Shown here piece by piece: positions 1-7,861 of a DNA stretch of 35,818 nt. Position 1 is the first letter of the stretch; every line of letters starts with the position of its first letter. The notes beneath the pieces are model-generated. The model did no database searches, was not told the origin of the DNA, and saw only the letters and a list, made by a program, of their open reading frames with translations. Position numbers and translations under genes: made by a program. Source of the DNA: Frankiaceae bacterium (GTDB lineage: Bacteria; Actinomycetota; Actinomycetes; BP-191); contig DATMES010000011.1 of assembly GCA_035556555.1 (NCBI GenBank), positions 1-35,818 of the forward strand, written 5' to 3'.

Positions 1-165
1 GGGGGGGGGGGTAACACAGATGAGGTCTTGTCCCCCGTCACGCTCCGTGCGTGCGGACAGTAGTGGAACTAGGACAAGTCGGGCAAGAGTCGGGGCGCGC
101 CTCAAGGCGCCGCGCCAGTACGTGCGGCATGATCGCGCCAACCGACAAGCGGAGGGTCACGCGGC

Positions 166-504
166 ATGGCTCAGAAGACGCAAGTGCTCCTAACTTGCGA
201 TCTAGAGGACGGCGAGAAGCCCGCCAGCCAGACCATCGGTTTCAGCGTTGAGGGCAGTACGTACGAGATTGACCTCTGCGACAAGCACGCCAAGCAGTTC
301 CGCGAGGCTATGGCCTCGTTCATCGCCTCGGGGCGTCGGGGTAGCCAGGCCGGTGCTCGCCGTCGCCGGTCGAGTGGTGGCGGCGACCGTCAGCGGACCC
401 AGGAGATCAGGGCCTGGGCACGCAAGAAGGGCATCAAGGTCAGCGAGCGCGGGCGGCTGTCCTCCGATGTGGTGGCGAAGTACGAAGCGAGCGGCGGTCG
501 GTAG
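166..504 (+). CDS. lsr2: Lsr2-family nucleoid-associated protein
   Basis: This 112-residue protein has the two-part Lsr2 layout. The N-terminal dimerisation domain (about residues 1-60) carries the hallmark YEIDL strand and the KHAKQFREAM helix. A basic, Gly/Arg/Ser-rich linker follows (about 62-80). The C-terminal DNA-binding domain (about 82-110) has the core RAWARKKGIKVSERGRL and ends SSDVVAKYEAS. Lsr2 proteins bind AT-rich minor grooves through an RGR-type motif, bridge DNA and silence foreign genes in actinobacteria; here the motif reads ERGRL. The ATG is preceded by GGAGGG at 151-156 with 9-nt spacing, which fixes the start. The next gene begins within 10 nt and is richer in A/T at third positions, so this looks like an accessory-region Lsr2 copy rather than necessarily the housekeeping one. 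The family call is firm; the silencing role is inferred from the family. Confidence 0.93.
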   Translation: MAQKTQVLLTCDLEDGEKPASQTIGFSVEGSTYEIDLCDKHAKQFREAMASFIASGRRGSQAGARRRRSSGGGDRQRTQEIRAWARKKGIKVSERGRLSSDVVAKYEASGGR

Positions 505-512
505 CGAGTGTG

Positions 513-1394
513 ATGCCAGGCTTCTTTGATTGGGCGGGCTGGCCAGCGGTGGAAGCGGCGGCCACCGCCCTCGCATTCATCTACACTGCACGCACGTTCC
601 ACCTCAATGTCCAATACAAGAGGCGTGAGCAAGCGTCTCGGGTTTCGGCCGTGCTCGACAGTGTTACCCCGCAGGATGATGGGCTTCTTACGATCGACGT
701 CCGCGTCGTTAATCACGACTCTAGTCCGATCTTCGATGTGTACCCCCTGTTGGAGGGTATCGACGGAGCGAATCCGAAGCCAAGTCAACCCAGCCGAGTC
801 TTAGCGGGTGGTGCTCACGTAATTTTGAGCACTGGCGACTGTTCACCGACCGCACCGCGAGTTGGCGTGCAGTTTCGGGACTCCGTTGGTCGTCGTTGGA
901 CGCGACGTGTTGACGGAGCGCTGATCGACGGAACGTTTGCCGCCCGGATCGTGCCACGCACCCGGGGGCAACAAGAGGTAACGAGCCGCCTGCGCCGCAT
1001 CGTGAATCGGGCGGCATGGAAGGTCTATTACTTGTTCAGGCCGGATTTCGAAGTTCCGGCATCTCGTGAACCTGTTCGCTGGAGTGTGCTGTCTGCGGCG
1101 ATCGGCGTCGTTGCTCTTGTTGCGGGCGTCATCGCTCTAATTCTTGGAGCACCCTGGCTGAACTCCCTGGGACGCACGCTTGCCACGCGGGGCGGCGTTG
1201 CAGCGGTCGCCATCCTTCTCGCAGCTGTATCAGCGGTACTTCTACGGCGTTCAAGGCGCGAGGATCGCGCAAGGAACGCACACGAAGAGCGCTTTGCCGC
1301 CGAGATGATGGCGTCGTTCGCCCCGATCGTGGACGGGTTGGGGAAGTTCATTGCGGAGACGGAGGAAGACGAAGAACGCAAGAACGATGACTGA
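513..1394 (+). CDS. Membrane protein of unknown function
   Basis: This protein of about 293 residues has one possible hydrophobic segment near the N-terminus (about residues 8-24, AVEAAATALAFIYTA) and two clear transmembrane helices near the C-terminus (about 190-213 and 224-244). A charged tail rich in Glu, Asp and Arg follows, ending EEDEERKNDD. Between them is a soluble domain of about 150 residues that looks beta-rich (VLDSVTPQDDGLLTIDVRVVNHDSSPIFDV) and resembles the stretch seen in many unnamed actinobacterial membrane proteins. I do not recognise a named family. The start may be ATG 513 or the GTG at 510 directly before it. The gene follows lsr2 by a few bases and may be co-transcribed with it. 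Third codon positions are less G/C-rich than in the core genes, a hint of recent acquisition. Confidence 0.75.
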   Translation: MPGFFDWAGWPAVEAAATALAFIYTARTFHLNVQYKRREQASRVSAVLDSVTPQDDGLLTIDVRVVNHDSSPIFDVYPLLEGIDGANPKPSQPSRVLAGGAHVILSTGDCSPTAPRVGVQFRDSVGRRWTRRVDGALIDGTFAARIVPRTRGQQEVTSRLRRIVNRAAWKVYYLFRPDFEVPASREPVRWSVLSAAIGVVALVAGVIALILGAPWLNSLGRTLATRGGVAAVAILLAAVSAVLLRRSRREDRARNAHEERFAAEMMASFAPIVDGLGKFIAETEEDEERKNDD

Positions 1395-1429
1395 GACGAC
1401 AAGTGTGGCGTGACAACTGGAGCGCGGGC

Positions 1430-1831
1430 CTACTGACCCGGACCACGCACGACTTCGAACAACTTGCCTTCGGCCACGGGCTCGTCGTCGTAACGCCAGA
1501 CCGGCAACGGAAAGTCGGTGCTCGGGCCGTACTCCATCTTGTAGCCGCCGTCCACGCGCGACCATGCGCCCGACGCCACCAGTTCCTCGACCGCTTCCTC
1601 AGAGCCGCCGATCTCAGCCACGGCAGCCTCCGGCACGAAGCCGGGGCTCTGGTTGCGCGACGTCCAGGTTCCGGGGAGCGCCCACAGCCCGAATGCTTTA
1701 AGACTGAGTGAGCCGAAGACCGGGTGGTCGTTGGCGTCACTGTGGAAGGCGAAGGTCACCCATGATTTCCGACGGTATCGCCCGTGAGCGCGGGCTAGCT
1801 CGTGCACGGCGGTCTCTGAGGACGCACGCAT
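1430..1831 (-). CDS. Small protein resembling the N-terminal domain of phage replication proteins
   Basis: This 133-residue protein starts at the ATG at 1831; the reading frame stays open upstream, but that extension has no recognisable content. The core reads HPVFGSLSLKAFGLWALPG, then a Trp/Ser stretch, then GFVPEAAVAEIGG, then VEELVASGAWSRVDGGY. This matches the pattern (WFKVDD...HPKV...A.GLWV.AGSW...L..GFVP...L..LGG....LV.AGLW....GY) of the winged-helix-like N-terminal domain found in replication or primosomal proteins of actinobacterial phages and integrative elements. In those proteins a longer C-terminal part follows; here the protein ends soon after the domain. It is therefore either a single-domain regulator or a shortened relic. 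Function is inferred from pattern memory only. It is transcribed divergently from the STAS-sigma gene, with about 150 bp between them. Confidence 0.6.
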   Translation of the reverse strand: MRASSETAVHELARAHGRYRRKSWVTFAFHSDANDHPVFGSLSLKAFGLWALPGTWTSRNQSPGFVPEAAVAEIGGSEEAVEELVASGAWSRVDGGYKMEYGPSTDFPLPVWRYDDEPVAEGKLFEVVRGPGQ

Positions 1832-1981
1832 AGTGGGGCGCGGACTTACGGCAGGGGTGGCGCGTTTCGTGGCGTCACAGGGCGGGGATGCCAGGATCGC
1901 ACGACGAGTCGTCGAACAGCCGGGGACTCCGTAGCGCTGCGCGGCATCAGACTGCGCACGACGCGACTGGGAGCGGCTGTC

Positions 1982-3058
1982 ATGCGGTTGCGGGCGACGA
2001 TCCGGACCTCCGACCACGCCACGGTCATCCGTGTCGAGCTCTCCGGTGAGCTCGATGTCGGGACGAGTGCGCTGGTGAGCGGGTGCGTCGCGACGGCGTG
2101 CCAGGTCACCGCGAGGTCGGTCGTGCTCGACCTCGGTGCTGTCACCGTGCTCGGCCGCTCTGGTGTCGACGCGCTGCTGGAAGCCCGCGAGGTCGTGGAG
2201 GGGGCGGGCTGCCAGTTCATGCTCTGCAACGTCCCGGCGTCGCTTGCGGACGCGTTGCCACCTCGGCTCGCCGGGTGCGGCGCGCCCGCCGCGTTGGCCG
2301 CAGAGGCGCTTCCCGAGCGGGTCCCTGGCGGGTCACGCCACCTGCGTTCGGTGCCGGACGTGCCGCCCGGGGCCGCCGAGGAACTGGTCCGCGCGCACGC
2401 GAAGCTGGCCGAGCGGCTCGCGACACGCTTCGCCGGACGAGGCCAGCCTACGGAGGACCTGCGCCAGGTCGCTTACGTCGGTCTGGTCATGGCGGCGCAG
2501 CGCTTCGATCCCGACCGCGGTGTCAGGTTCGCGGCGTTCGCGCAGGCGACGATCGTCGGAGAGCTGAAGAAGTACTTCCGTGATCACGCGTGGCAGGTCC
2601 GCGTGGCTCGCCCGGTGCAGGAGATGTACCTCGCCGTACGGGGGGCGAGTGAGGACATGACGCACGACCTCGGCCGCACGCCCACTCCCGCCGAGCTGGC
2701 CGCACACCTCGGCATCACGGAGGAGCAGGTCGTCGAGTCCCTGGAGGTGCGGTCGGCGCTGCACGTCGATTCGCTGGATCGGCCGCGCGACGACGACGAC
2801 GGCAGGGCGTCCTGGTACGAGGCGCCGACTGAGGAGGACGGCTACCGGCTTGTCGAGGAGCGGGCGTGGTTGGTGCCGGCGCTGCGGCTGCTGCCGGAGC
2901 GGGAACGGCGCATCGTGAAGTTGCGGTTCTTCGACGACCTGCCGCAGTCGGCGATCGCGGCCAAGGTCGGCATCTCGCAGATGCACGTCTCGCGGCTCCT
3001 CGCCCGCTCGCTGGAGACGTTGCGCGCCGCCGCCGGCGAAGCCGCCGAGGCGGGCTAG
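1982..3058 (+). CDS. STAS domain - SigB/SigF-type sigma factor fusion
   Basis: This 358-residue protein joins two partners that are normally separate. Residues 1-115 form a STAS domain (anti-sigma factor antagonist fold: VIRVELSGELDVGTSALV, SVVLDLGAVTVLGRSGVDAL). Residues about 130-350 form a sigma factor of the SigB/F/G group. Region 2 is AEELVRAHAKLAERLATRF to VRFAAFAQATIVGELKKYF, region 3 is GRTPTPAELAAHLGITEEQV, and region 4 is LRLLPERERRIVKLRFFDDL followed by the helix-turn-helix QSAIAAKVGISQMHVSRLL. The usual DS[ST]G phosphorylation motif of antagonists reads GRSG here (residues 58-61), so one Ser remains but the Asp is lost. By family logic, HATPase anti-sigma kinases bind STAS antagonists and sigma factors, so the fusion could regulate itself. 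The ATG start has GGGAG at 1969-1973 with 8-nt spacing. Domain calls are firm; the regulatory mechanism is inference. Confidence 0.9.
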   Translation: MRLRATIRTSDHATVIRVELSGELDVGTSALVSGCVATACQVTARSVVLDLGAVTVLGRSGVDALLEAREVVEGAGCQFMLCNVPASLADALPPRLAGCGAPAALAAEALPERVPGGSRHLRSVPDVPPGAAEELVRAHAKLAERLATRFAGRGQPTEDLRQVAYVGLVMAAQRFDPDRGVRFAAFAQATIVGELKKYFRDHAWQVRVARPVQEMYLAVRGASEDMTHDLGRTPTPAELAAHLGITEEQVVESLEVRSALHVDSLDRPRDDDDGRASWYEAPTEEDGYRLVEERAWLVPALRLLPERERRIVKLRFFDDLPQSAIAAKVGISQMHVSRLLARSLETLRAAAGEAAEAG

Positions 3059-3265
3059 ACCCACCGCGGGACACCGCCGCTCGGCGGCGCAATGGCGCCA
3101 GGTCGACGTGTCCTCTCGGAAGGGGCGTACGGTGGGGGTGCAGGACGCCCCCGGTTTAACGACAAGCCTCGGACGGCACAGCCGCTGACCGCCGGCGTCG
3201 CGAGGATGACGGGCACGAATGCCTGTCGGAGTCCGCCCTGGTCATGTGCGACCGAGGGCACCCCG
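3059..3265. other. Intergenic region between sigma and ANTAR genes
   Basis: About 207 bp. It stays open in the frame of the downstream GAF-ANTAR gene, with ATG codons at 3092 and 3206. The codons there (AAT, TGT, AGT, TCA) do not show the G/C-ending bias seen from 3266 onward, so I read it as leader DNA. I see no strong terminator or promoter box. Confidence 0.4.
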
Positions 3266-4003
3266 TTGGACGACCTGGCCGAGAACGTCAACGACGCACT
3301 GACCGGACTCGTCCGGATCTTGCTCACCCGCGACGACCTCCAGCACACCATGCGCAACCTCGCCTCGATCGCGTGCAGGACGCTCCCGGCCTGTTCGGAG
3401 GCGAGCGTCACGCTGCTCCGTGACGGCAAGCCGACGACCCCCGCCGCAACCGGTGACGGCGCGCTGCGATGCGACGAGGCGCAGTACGCCGAGCTGGACG
3501 GTCCTTGCGTCGAAGCGAGCCGCGACATGCAGACGACGATGTCCGCCTCGATTTCGGACGAGCAGCGGTGGGAGGCGTTCCGCGAGGCGTGCGCGCGTGA
3601 AGGCTTCCACTCGATCCTCAGCGTCGCGCTCACCCACGACGACCGCCCGCTGGGCGGGATCAACCTCTACAGCCGTCGGCCCCATGCCTACGACGGGCCC
3701 GCCATCGACGCCGCCCGCCACCTCGCCGACTTCGCCTCCGTCGTCGCCGCCAACGCCGCCGCGTACAACGACGCCGTCGCGACCGCCAGGAACCTGGAGG
3801 CCGCGCTCGCCACCCGCGGGGTCATCGAACAGGCGAAGGGGATCATCATGGGGCGCAACGGCTGCACCGCCGACCTCGCGTTCGGCATCCTCGCTATGCA
3901 ATCGCAGGCCGAAAACCGCAAGCTGCGGGAAGTCGCCGCCGAAGTCGTCTTCCGCACCACCGGAACCTCTCCCGGCCAGCGCCCGGCTTCGCCCCCGTCG
4001 TAG
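3266..4003 (+). CDS. GAF-ANTAR domain RNA-binding regulator
   Basis: An N-terminal GAF sensory domain (about residues 10-165 from the chosen start; QHTMRNLASIACRTLPACSEASVTLL, then DGPCVEA, then GFHSILSVALTHDDRPLGGINLY) is followed by a C-terminal ANTAR domain (about 175-235; NLEAALATRGVIEQAKGIIM, then LAFGILAMQSQAENRKLREV). ANTAR proteins bind paired stem-loops in nascent RNA and prevent transcription termination; GAF-ANTAR proteins are abundant in actinobacteria and respond to unknown small signals. I prefer the TTG at 3266. It has GAGGG eight bases upstream, the GAF-family N-terminus (DDLAENVNDAL) begins there, and codon bias changes at that point. The ATG at 3206 is an alternative adding 20 residues. 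The gene follows the STAS-sigma gene in the same direction and may belong to the same stress-sensing group. Confidence 0.88.
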   Translation: MDDLAENVNDALTGLVRILLTRDDLQHTMRNLASIACRTLPACSEASVTLLRDGKPTTPAATGDGALRCDEAQYAELDGPCVEASRDMQTTMSASISDEQRWEAFREACAREGFHSILSVALTHDDRPLGGINLYSRRPHAYDGPAIDAARHLADFASVVAANAAAYNDAVATARNLEAALATRGVIEQAKGIIMGRNGCTADLAFGILAMQSQAENRKLREVAAEVVFRTTGTSPGQRPASPPS

Positions 4004-4272
4004 TTCGACAACCGGAACCTGTGGGCTAGAGGCCGAGCGCCCCCGCGTCCCCGAGTGCGATGCGCGGCCGATTCCGACGGCATGGAAAACACGGCGTGCT
4101 GAGCGTCGGGCGGATGGGGGTGGGTCGGAGGACTACTACCTGAGCCAGGTCGCGCGCAGCGCCGCCCGACTACTACCTCGGCGCGGGGGAGGCGCCCGGG
4201 GTACTGGCTCGGCGGGGGGAGCGGCACGCCTCGGCCTGGGTGGCGAGGTGACCGAGGAGCAGCCGCACAACG
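4004..4272. other. Non-coding stretch before IS fragment
   Basis: About 270 bp with no convincing gene. It contains an exact 11-bp direct repeat GACTACTACCT at 4131-4141 and 4168-4178. It then merges into the truncated 3' side of the IS3-type transposase fragment on the minus strand. I see no terminal inverted repeat. Confidence 0.4.
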
Positions 4273-4653
4273 TCATCCTCGGACGCCGAGAAGCCCGGCC
4301 TCGCGCAGCCGGTGCCCGAACGCCCAGCTGGTGTAGGTCGACCCGTGGTCGCTGTGGTGGATCGCGCCGGGGGCGGGGCGGCGGTTCCACACGGCCACCT
4401 GCAGCGCGTCGACGACGAGCTTGGAGCGGATGTGGTCGGCCATTGCCCAGCCGACGACGCGGCGGCTGAAGCAGTCCAGCACGACGGCGAGGTAGAACCA
4501 GCCCTCGCTGGTGCGGTGCTGGGTGATGTCGGCGACGTAGAGCCGGTCCGGCGCTGCGGGACGGAAGTTGCGCTCGACCAGGTCCTCGGACGGGGTGGCT
4601 GCCTGGTCGCGTCGGGTGCAGCCGCGCAGCCGTCTGCGATGCACGCCTTGCAG
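4273..4653 (-). pseudogene. IS3-family transposase OrfB, central fragment
   Basis: The minus strand encodes the middle of an IS3-type DDE transposase (OrfB, rve integrase core). It begins GLQGVHRRRLRGCTRRDQAA, runs through DRLYVADITQHRTSEGWFYL (first catalytic Asp), then AVVLDCFSRRVVGWAMADH, then GAIHHSDHGSTYTSWAFGH (second catalytic Asp), and stops after LREAGLLGVRG. The N-terminal region upstream is unrecognisable, with an in-frame TAG at 4708-4710. The C-terminal third with the catalytic Glu and the YNPRRRHTSLG tail is absent. It is therefore not functional. A separate C-terminal OrfB piece lies at about 6435-6528 on the same strand, in the wrong order to be the missing part. The family call is firm; the fragment borders are approximate. 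Confidence 0.85.
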
Positions 4654-5256
4654 GCCGGCGCAGTCGTGATCGGCATTGACGGTGCGGAGGTGCGGACACC
4701 CGACGATCTAATCGTCGGGGTCGGAGATGCGGTGCGCGAGGGAAGGGGTGACCGGCTCGCGGAAGGCGTGGACGCGAGCGAAGCTTTGCCCGCCTGTGCG
4801 GGCGTGGCGACGGAACTTCCACATCAGCCAACCGGATGTCGAAAGTGAACTTCGGCCTCGCGCCGTCGTGTCCATTCGCGACCCTGGAACGCAGACCCAT
4901 GACCCGCGCGCAGCACAGCGCCCACGACGAACTAGCCCCGGTCGGAGCGGCCTGCGGGCACCGACCTTCGGCGCCACCAGCGACAAGCAGATCGAGGCGC
5001 TCGTCGCGGCGGGGGCGCGAGTCGAACGGAATCACCCCTCGACGCCGCAGCCGGCTCACCGCCGTCAAGAACGAACGCGAGTGGCTCACCCGCCGGATCG
5101 AGCAGGGCCGCACGAAGCTCTCGCGGCGCTACAGCGCCAACTCGAGGTGGTCGATCGCCCACCGCTCGACGCGTCCTGCCCGCGCTCGGGCAGGAACGGC
5201 AGAAGCGGACGCGAAACGAGGTATCTGTCGTCGGGAGTCGAGCGGGGGAGTTTGTC
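4654..5256. other. Gap with no supported gene
   Basis: About 600 bp between the transposase fragment and the secreted-protein gene. Short open frames exist on both strands but switch frame and show no family I recognise. A stretch in the plus strand reads RLTAVKNEREWLTRRIEQG (about 5060-5110), helical and charged, and may be a scrap of a decayed gene. I treat the region as relic DNA associated with the IS fragment. Confidence 0.4.
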
Positions 5257-6291
5257 GTGTGGAGGATCCGCAGCGCGGGGTTGTTGCTGGTCGTTGTCGC
5301 GCTTGTCGCGGAACCTGCTGGAGCAGCGAACACGGGGCCTGACATCCCGCGCGAGCCCAGCTCCGCCACGGCACGTTCGGACCACACGTGGTGTCAAAAG
5401 GATGACGGTCCGCGGGAGTACCCGAAGAAGCTGACTTCGCTGACGGTGCGCACTTCGGGCGGCTCCCGGTCGGCCGAGGTCGTGTTGTCGCGCCCGCTGA
5501 CGGTGCAGGAGGATGACGGCGGCATCGACTGGTGCGGCAGTCCGCCGGTGTTCACCTGGCGCGGCTGCGGTCGCTACCGCGGCTTCCTGTTCCAGCCCGT
5601 CGGGGTGGATCCGAAGCGCGCCGACGTCACGGCGTTCGGACTGCTCGACGTAGCGAGCTTCCGGCCCGCGGAAAGCCCGAAGCGCAGGATGCCGATCCCG
5701 TTGGCGGCGCGGGCGATCCCCGATCCGTTGCGGCTGCCGGCCGGCCACTACCGGCTGCACCTCTTGTGCGACGGCGCGGGCGAGATCCGCATCCCGACGC
5801 TGAAGTCCGACCTGCCGCGCAGCCGCGTGGTCACTGCCACGCGCCCGACGCAGTTCAACTTCCGCGAGGCTCCGATCCTGCTCGACAGCGCGGCCGCCGT
5901 GCGCGCACCGGTCGGGACGACGGCGTTGCCGCTGCCGGTTGACGGCGGGCCGTCCTACGTTGGCGCGCTCACCCATGTCTACGAATCGAGCTACCCGATG
6001 CCGGTTACCGGCGGATACCCGCCGCTGGCCGCATTGACTGACGCGTGTATCGACGGCGTGGGAAGTCTCGATCTTGCGAACGCCTGCGACGCCGTGTCGC
6101 GGTACGGACGACGGAACTGGGGGCGTCAGGGTCGGTTCTCGCCGCAGGACGGCGGCGCCTCGCAGGAGTTCTATCTCGTGTTCCAGCCGGGCGGCATGCC
6201 GGAGGGCGACCACGTGAGTTATCACACGGCCGCTGCTGCCGGAACCAGTAGCACGCACAGCGTCGCCGCCAACTTCATCCTGCGCCCGTGA
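5257..6291 (+). CDS. Secreted protein of unknown function
   Basis: This 344-residue protein has a Sec-type signal peptide (MWRIRSAGLLLVVVALVAEPAGAA, cleavage probably after the last Ala-Gly-Ala). The mature part has paired cysteines (WCQKDD, DWCGSP, GCGRYR, LLCDGAGE, DACIDG, NACDAV), consistent with disulfide bonds outside the cell. A stretch LPAGHYRLHLLCDGAGEIRI (about residues 165-185) looks like a beta-sandwich segment that recurs in actinobacterial exported proteins of unknown role. The GTG start is supported by GGGGGAG at 5244-5250 with 6-nt spacing. It stands alone between IS fragments, in normal high-GC codon usage, so the gene itself looks native or well adapted. No enzymatic motif is visible. 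Confidence 0.8.
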   Translation: MWRIRSAGLLLVVVALVAEPAGAANTGPDIPREPSSATARSDHTWCQKDDGPREYPKKLTSLTVRTSGGSRSAEVVLSRPLTVQEDDGGIDWCGSPPVFTWRGCGRYRGFLFQPVGVDPKRADVTAFGLLDVASFRPAESPKRRMPIPLAARAIPDPLRLPAGHYRLHLLCDGAGEIRIPTLKSDLPRSRVVTATRPTQFNFREAPILLDSAAAVRAPVGTTALPLPVDGGPSYVGALTHVYESSYPMPVTGGYPPLAALTDACIDGVGSLDLANACDAVSRYGRRNWGRQGRFSPQDGGASQEFYLVFQPGGMPEGDHVSYHTAAAAGTSSTHSVAANFILRP

Positions 6292-6547
6292 CGTTCACTC
6301 CACCCAGGACACTGCTCGACTCGCGCGCGATGAGTTCCTCTGGCGTTCGGGTGGACCGCGACGACTCTCGGCGCGGTCGCGATCGGGAGTTCTGACACGC
6401 CGGGAGCCTGACCCGGTTCCCCGGACATTGGGTGTGGTGATCATGCTGCCGGTTCGGCGGTGTGCTTCGAACGCGGCGGGGGCGATCATGCCAAGGCTGG
6501 TGTGCCGACGGCGCGGGTTGTACCGGGCTCGTCGATGCCCGACTGGC
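6292..6547 (-). pseudogene. IS3-family transposase OrfB, C-terminal fragment
   Basis: On the minus strand, about 6528 down to 6435, the frame reads ARYNPRRRHTSLGMIAPAAF followed by EAHRRTGSMITTPN. This is the signature C-terminal tail of IS3-family OrfB proteins (WYNPRRRHTSLG...P..YE). Upstream the homology stops abruptly. Downstream the frame continues into unrelated codons ending near 6295. The catalytic core is missing, so this is a dead fragment. The rest of the 256-bp interval holds no gene. Borders of the IS-derived DNA inside the interval are not resolved. Confidence 0.75.
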
Positions 6548-6763
6548 CTACGGGCCGAGTTCGATCTTGCCGACCGGGCACATCTCGACGAGCAGAACGG
6601 CTGCGTAGAAGCCACACCAGCCCGGGCCGTCGGCGTAGCAGTTCACGCCGACGTGGACGTGGGGGCGCGACGGCGAGTCGCACTCGGGGCCGGCGATGCC
6701 GGCAGCCGACGCTGGTGACGCCAGAGCGAGGGCCGCGAGGGGTACGAGAAGCAGACGGCGCAT
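6548..6763 (-). CDS. Small secreted cysteine-containing protein
   Basis: This 71-residue protein begins with a signal peptide (MRRLLLVPLAALALASPASA, AxA-type cleavage site). The predicted mature peptide is about 50 residues with four cysteines (PECDS, VNCYADG, WCGFY, EMCPVG), enough for two disulfide bonds. The start is supported by a GGAGG ribosome binding site 7-8 nt upstream on the minus strand (6771-6775 region). No family is recognised. Small disulfide-bonded exported peptides in actinobacteria include protease inhibitors, morphogenetic peptides and antimicrobial peptides; nothing here chooses among them. It sits between an IS fragment and another minus-strand secreted-protein gene. Confidence 0.7.
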   Translation of the reverse strand: MRRLLLVPLAALALASPASAAGIAGPECDSPSRPHVHVGVNCYADGPGWCGFYAAVLLVEMCPVGKIELGP

Positions 6764-7043
6764 GGTGAGACCTCCGGTGATCTCTTGTCAGAGTGCTGAG
6801 AAGGTGACGGCGCCGCGGAGCCCAGGAGGTCGTCCCCCTGCTCTGAGCGATCGCCGTTCGTGCATGGTCAATCCCTCGCGATAAACGAAGCGGGACAGTG
6901 CTCGTCCCGTCGCCGCGACCGCTCGCCAGGCGTGGGTCCCGGCAGTGGGGAGGTACGCCTGCTCGCCGGTCCAGCGCCCGGGCGGAGGGCAGGGACAGCC
7001 CCGCTGCGAGGCTGCCCCTGCCCGTGCCTGGCCGGTGCCGGGC
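6764..7043. other. Intergenic region with hairpin
   Basis: About 280 bp between two minus-strand genes. It contains the stem-loop at 6987-7023, annotated separately, which would end transcription of the 7044-7697 gene, and the ribosome binding site of the 6548-6763 gene. I see no additional gene. Confidence 0.45.
6987..7023 (-). terminator. Stem-loop terminator candidate
   Basis: GGGCAGGGACAGCC (6987-7000) pairs with GGCTGCCCCTGCCC (7010-7023), 14 positions with one G-U-type wobble and a 9-nt loop. It begins 21 bp downstream of the stop of the minus-strand gene at 7044. No T-run follows, as is common in high-GC actinobacteria. Confidence 0.55.
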
Positions 7044-7697
7044 TCAGAGGGTGAGCTTGGCCTCGCAGCTCGACACGTCCGGGCGGTCGACGAACGCGAG
7101 CTCGACGACGGCCGCCGTCGGCGTCATGCCGCGGGAGTCGACGGGCGCGAGCGCGTCGAGGCTGGTGCCGTCGAACGGCGCCGCGAGGTCGACCAGCGAA
7201 AGGCCCCGGCCGGTGGCGCTGTCGACGAGGGCGAGACCGCCGTCCGCGCGGACGTGGAGGCGCCCGGCGAAGCTCTCGGTGGCCGTGATCCGGTCGTCCG
7301 AGACGCACCCGATGGACACGGGGACGGGCGGGTCCTCGAGGATGTCGAGGATGTCGGTCCCGATCTGCCCCGACGCGTTGACGGAGCACTTCGCGGTGTC
7401 CTCCGCGAGGCTCCAGTTCTTCTTGGCCTTGGCGTCCGCCTCCGTCGGCAGACCGCCGTTGGCCTCCGCGGTAGCCGACCCGCCGCCGTGCTTGACGGCC
7501 TGCGCCGTGAGCCCGCCGGCGGAGGCGATCGCGTGGGCGTACTCGCTGCCGTTGGCGGCGGCGGACGCGTGGGTCCTGGTGCATGACACCGCGGCGCAGG
7601 GGTCGCCGGAGCAGGAGGCAGCGGCGTTCGCGGGGGCGGGCAGCGCGACGGTCGTGAGGATCAGCAGTGCGCCGGTGCGGGCGAGTGTCTTGCGCAT
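7044..7697 (-). CDS. Secreted protein of unknown function
   Basis: The protein has 217 residues from the chosen ATG at 7697. The N-terminus MRKTLARTGALLILTTVALP followed by APANAAA is a signal peptide; a longer frame opens 13 codons upstream but lacks signal-peptide character. The mature protein has an early Cys-rich stretch (ASCSGDPCAAVSCTRTH), an Ala/Gly-rich low-complexity segment and later cysteines (AKCSVN, IGCVSD, SSCEAK). I recognise no domain. It is divergently transcribed from the LVIVD protein genes, sharing an upstream region of about 165 bp, and like them is predicted to be exported. Confidence 0.7.
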   Translation of the reverse strand: MRKTLARTGALLILTTVALPAPANAAASCSGDPCAAVSCTRTHASAAANGSEYAHAIASAGGLTAQAVKHGGGSATAEANGGLPTEADAKAKKNWSLAEDTAKCSVNASGQIGTDILDILEDPPVPVSIGCVSDDRITATESFAGRLHVRADGGLALVDSATGRGLSLVDLAAPFDGTSLDALAPVDSRGMTPTAAVVELAFVDRPDVSSCEAKLTL

Positions 7698-7861
7698 AGG
7701 GGGTACCTGCCTGTGATCGGGTGGCCTGGATGCCACCGGGTACCGGATCTACGCCCTCCGCACCGCGATCCTTCGGTCGTTTCCGCGGAATCCAGGCCAC
7801 TCTCGCCAAACCCGGTGCCAGCCCCCACAATTCGGGCACCCCAGTGAACGGATGCCCAGCC

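Noticed and set aside
1-11. Run of eleven G at the window start
   Set aside because: Probably a contig-end or sequencing artefact; nothing biological can be inferred.
4131-4178. Exact 11-bp direct repeat GACTACTACCT
   Set aside because: Too long for an IS3 target duplication and no element lies between the copies; left as an unexplained minor repeat.
4708-4986. Minus-strand frame upstream of the IS3 fragment
   Set aside because: Same frame as the transposase fragment but past a stop codon and with no OrfB N-terminal features.
5060-5250. Charged helical frame (RLTAVKNEREWLTRRIEQG) in the plus strand
   Set aside because: Short, frame-broken and overlapping the secreted-protein start; no family recognised.
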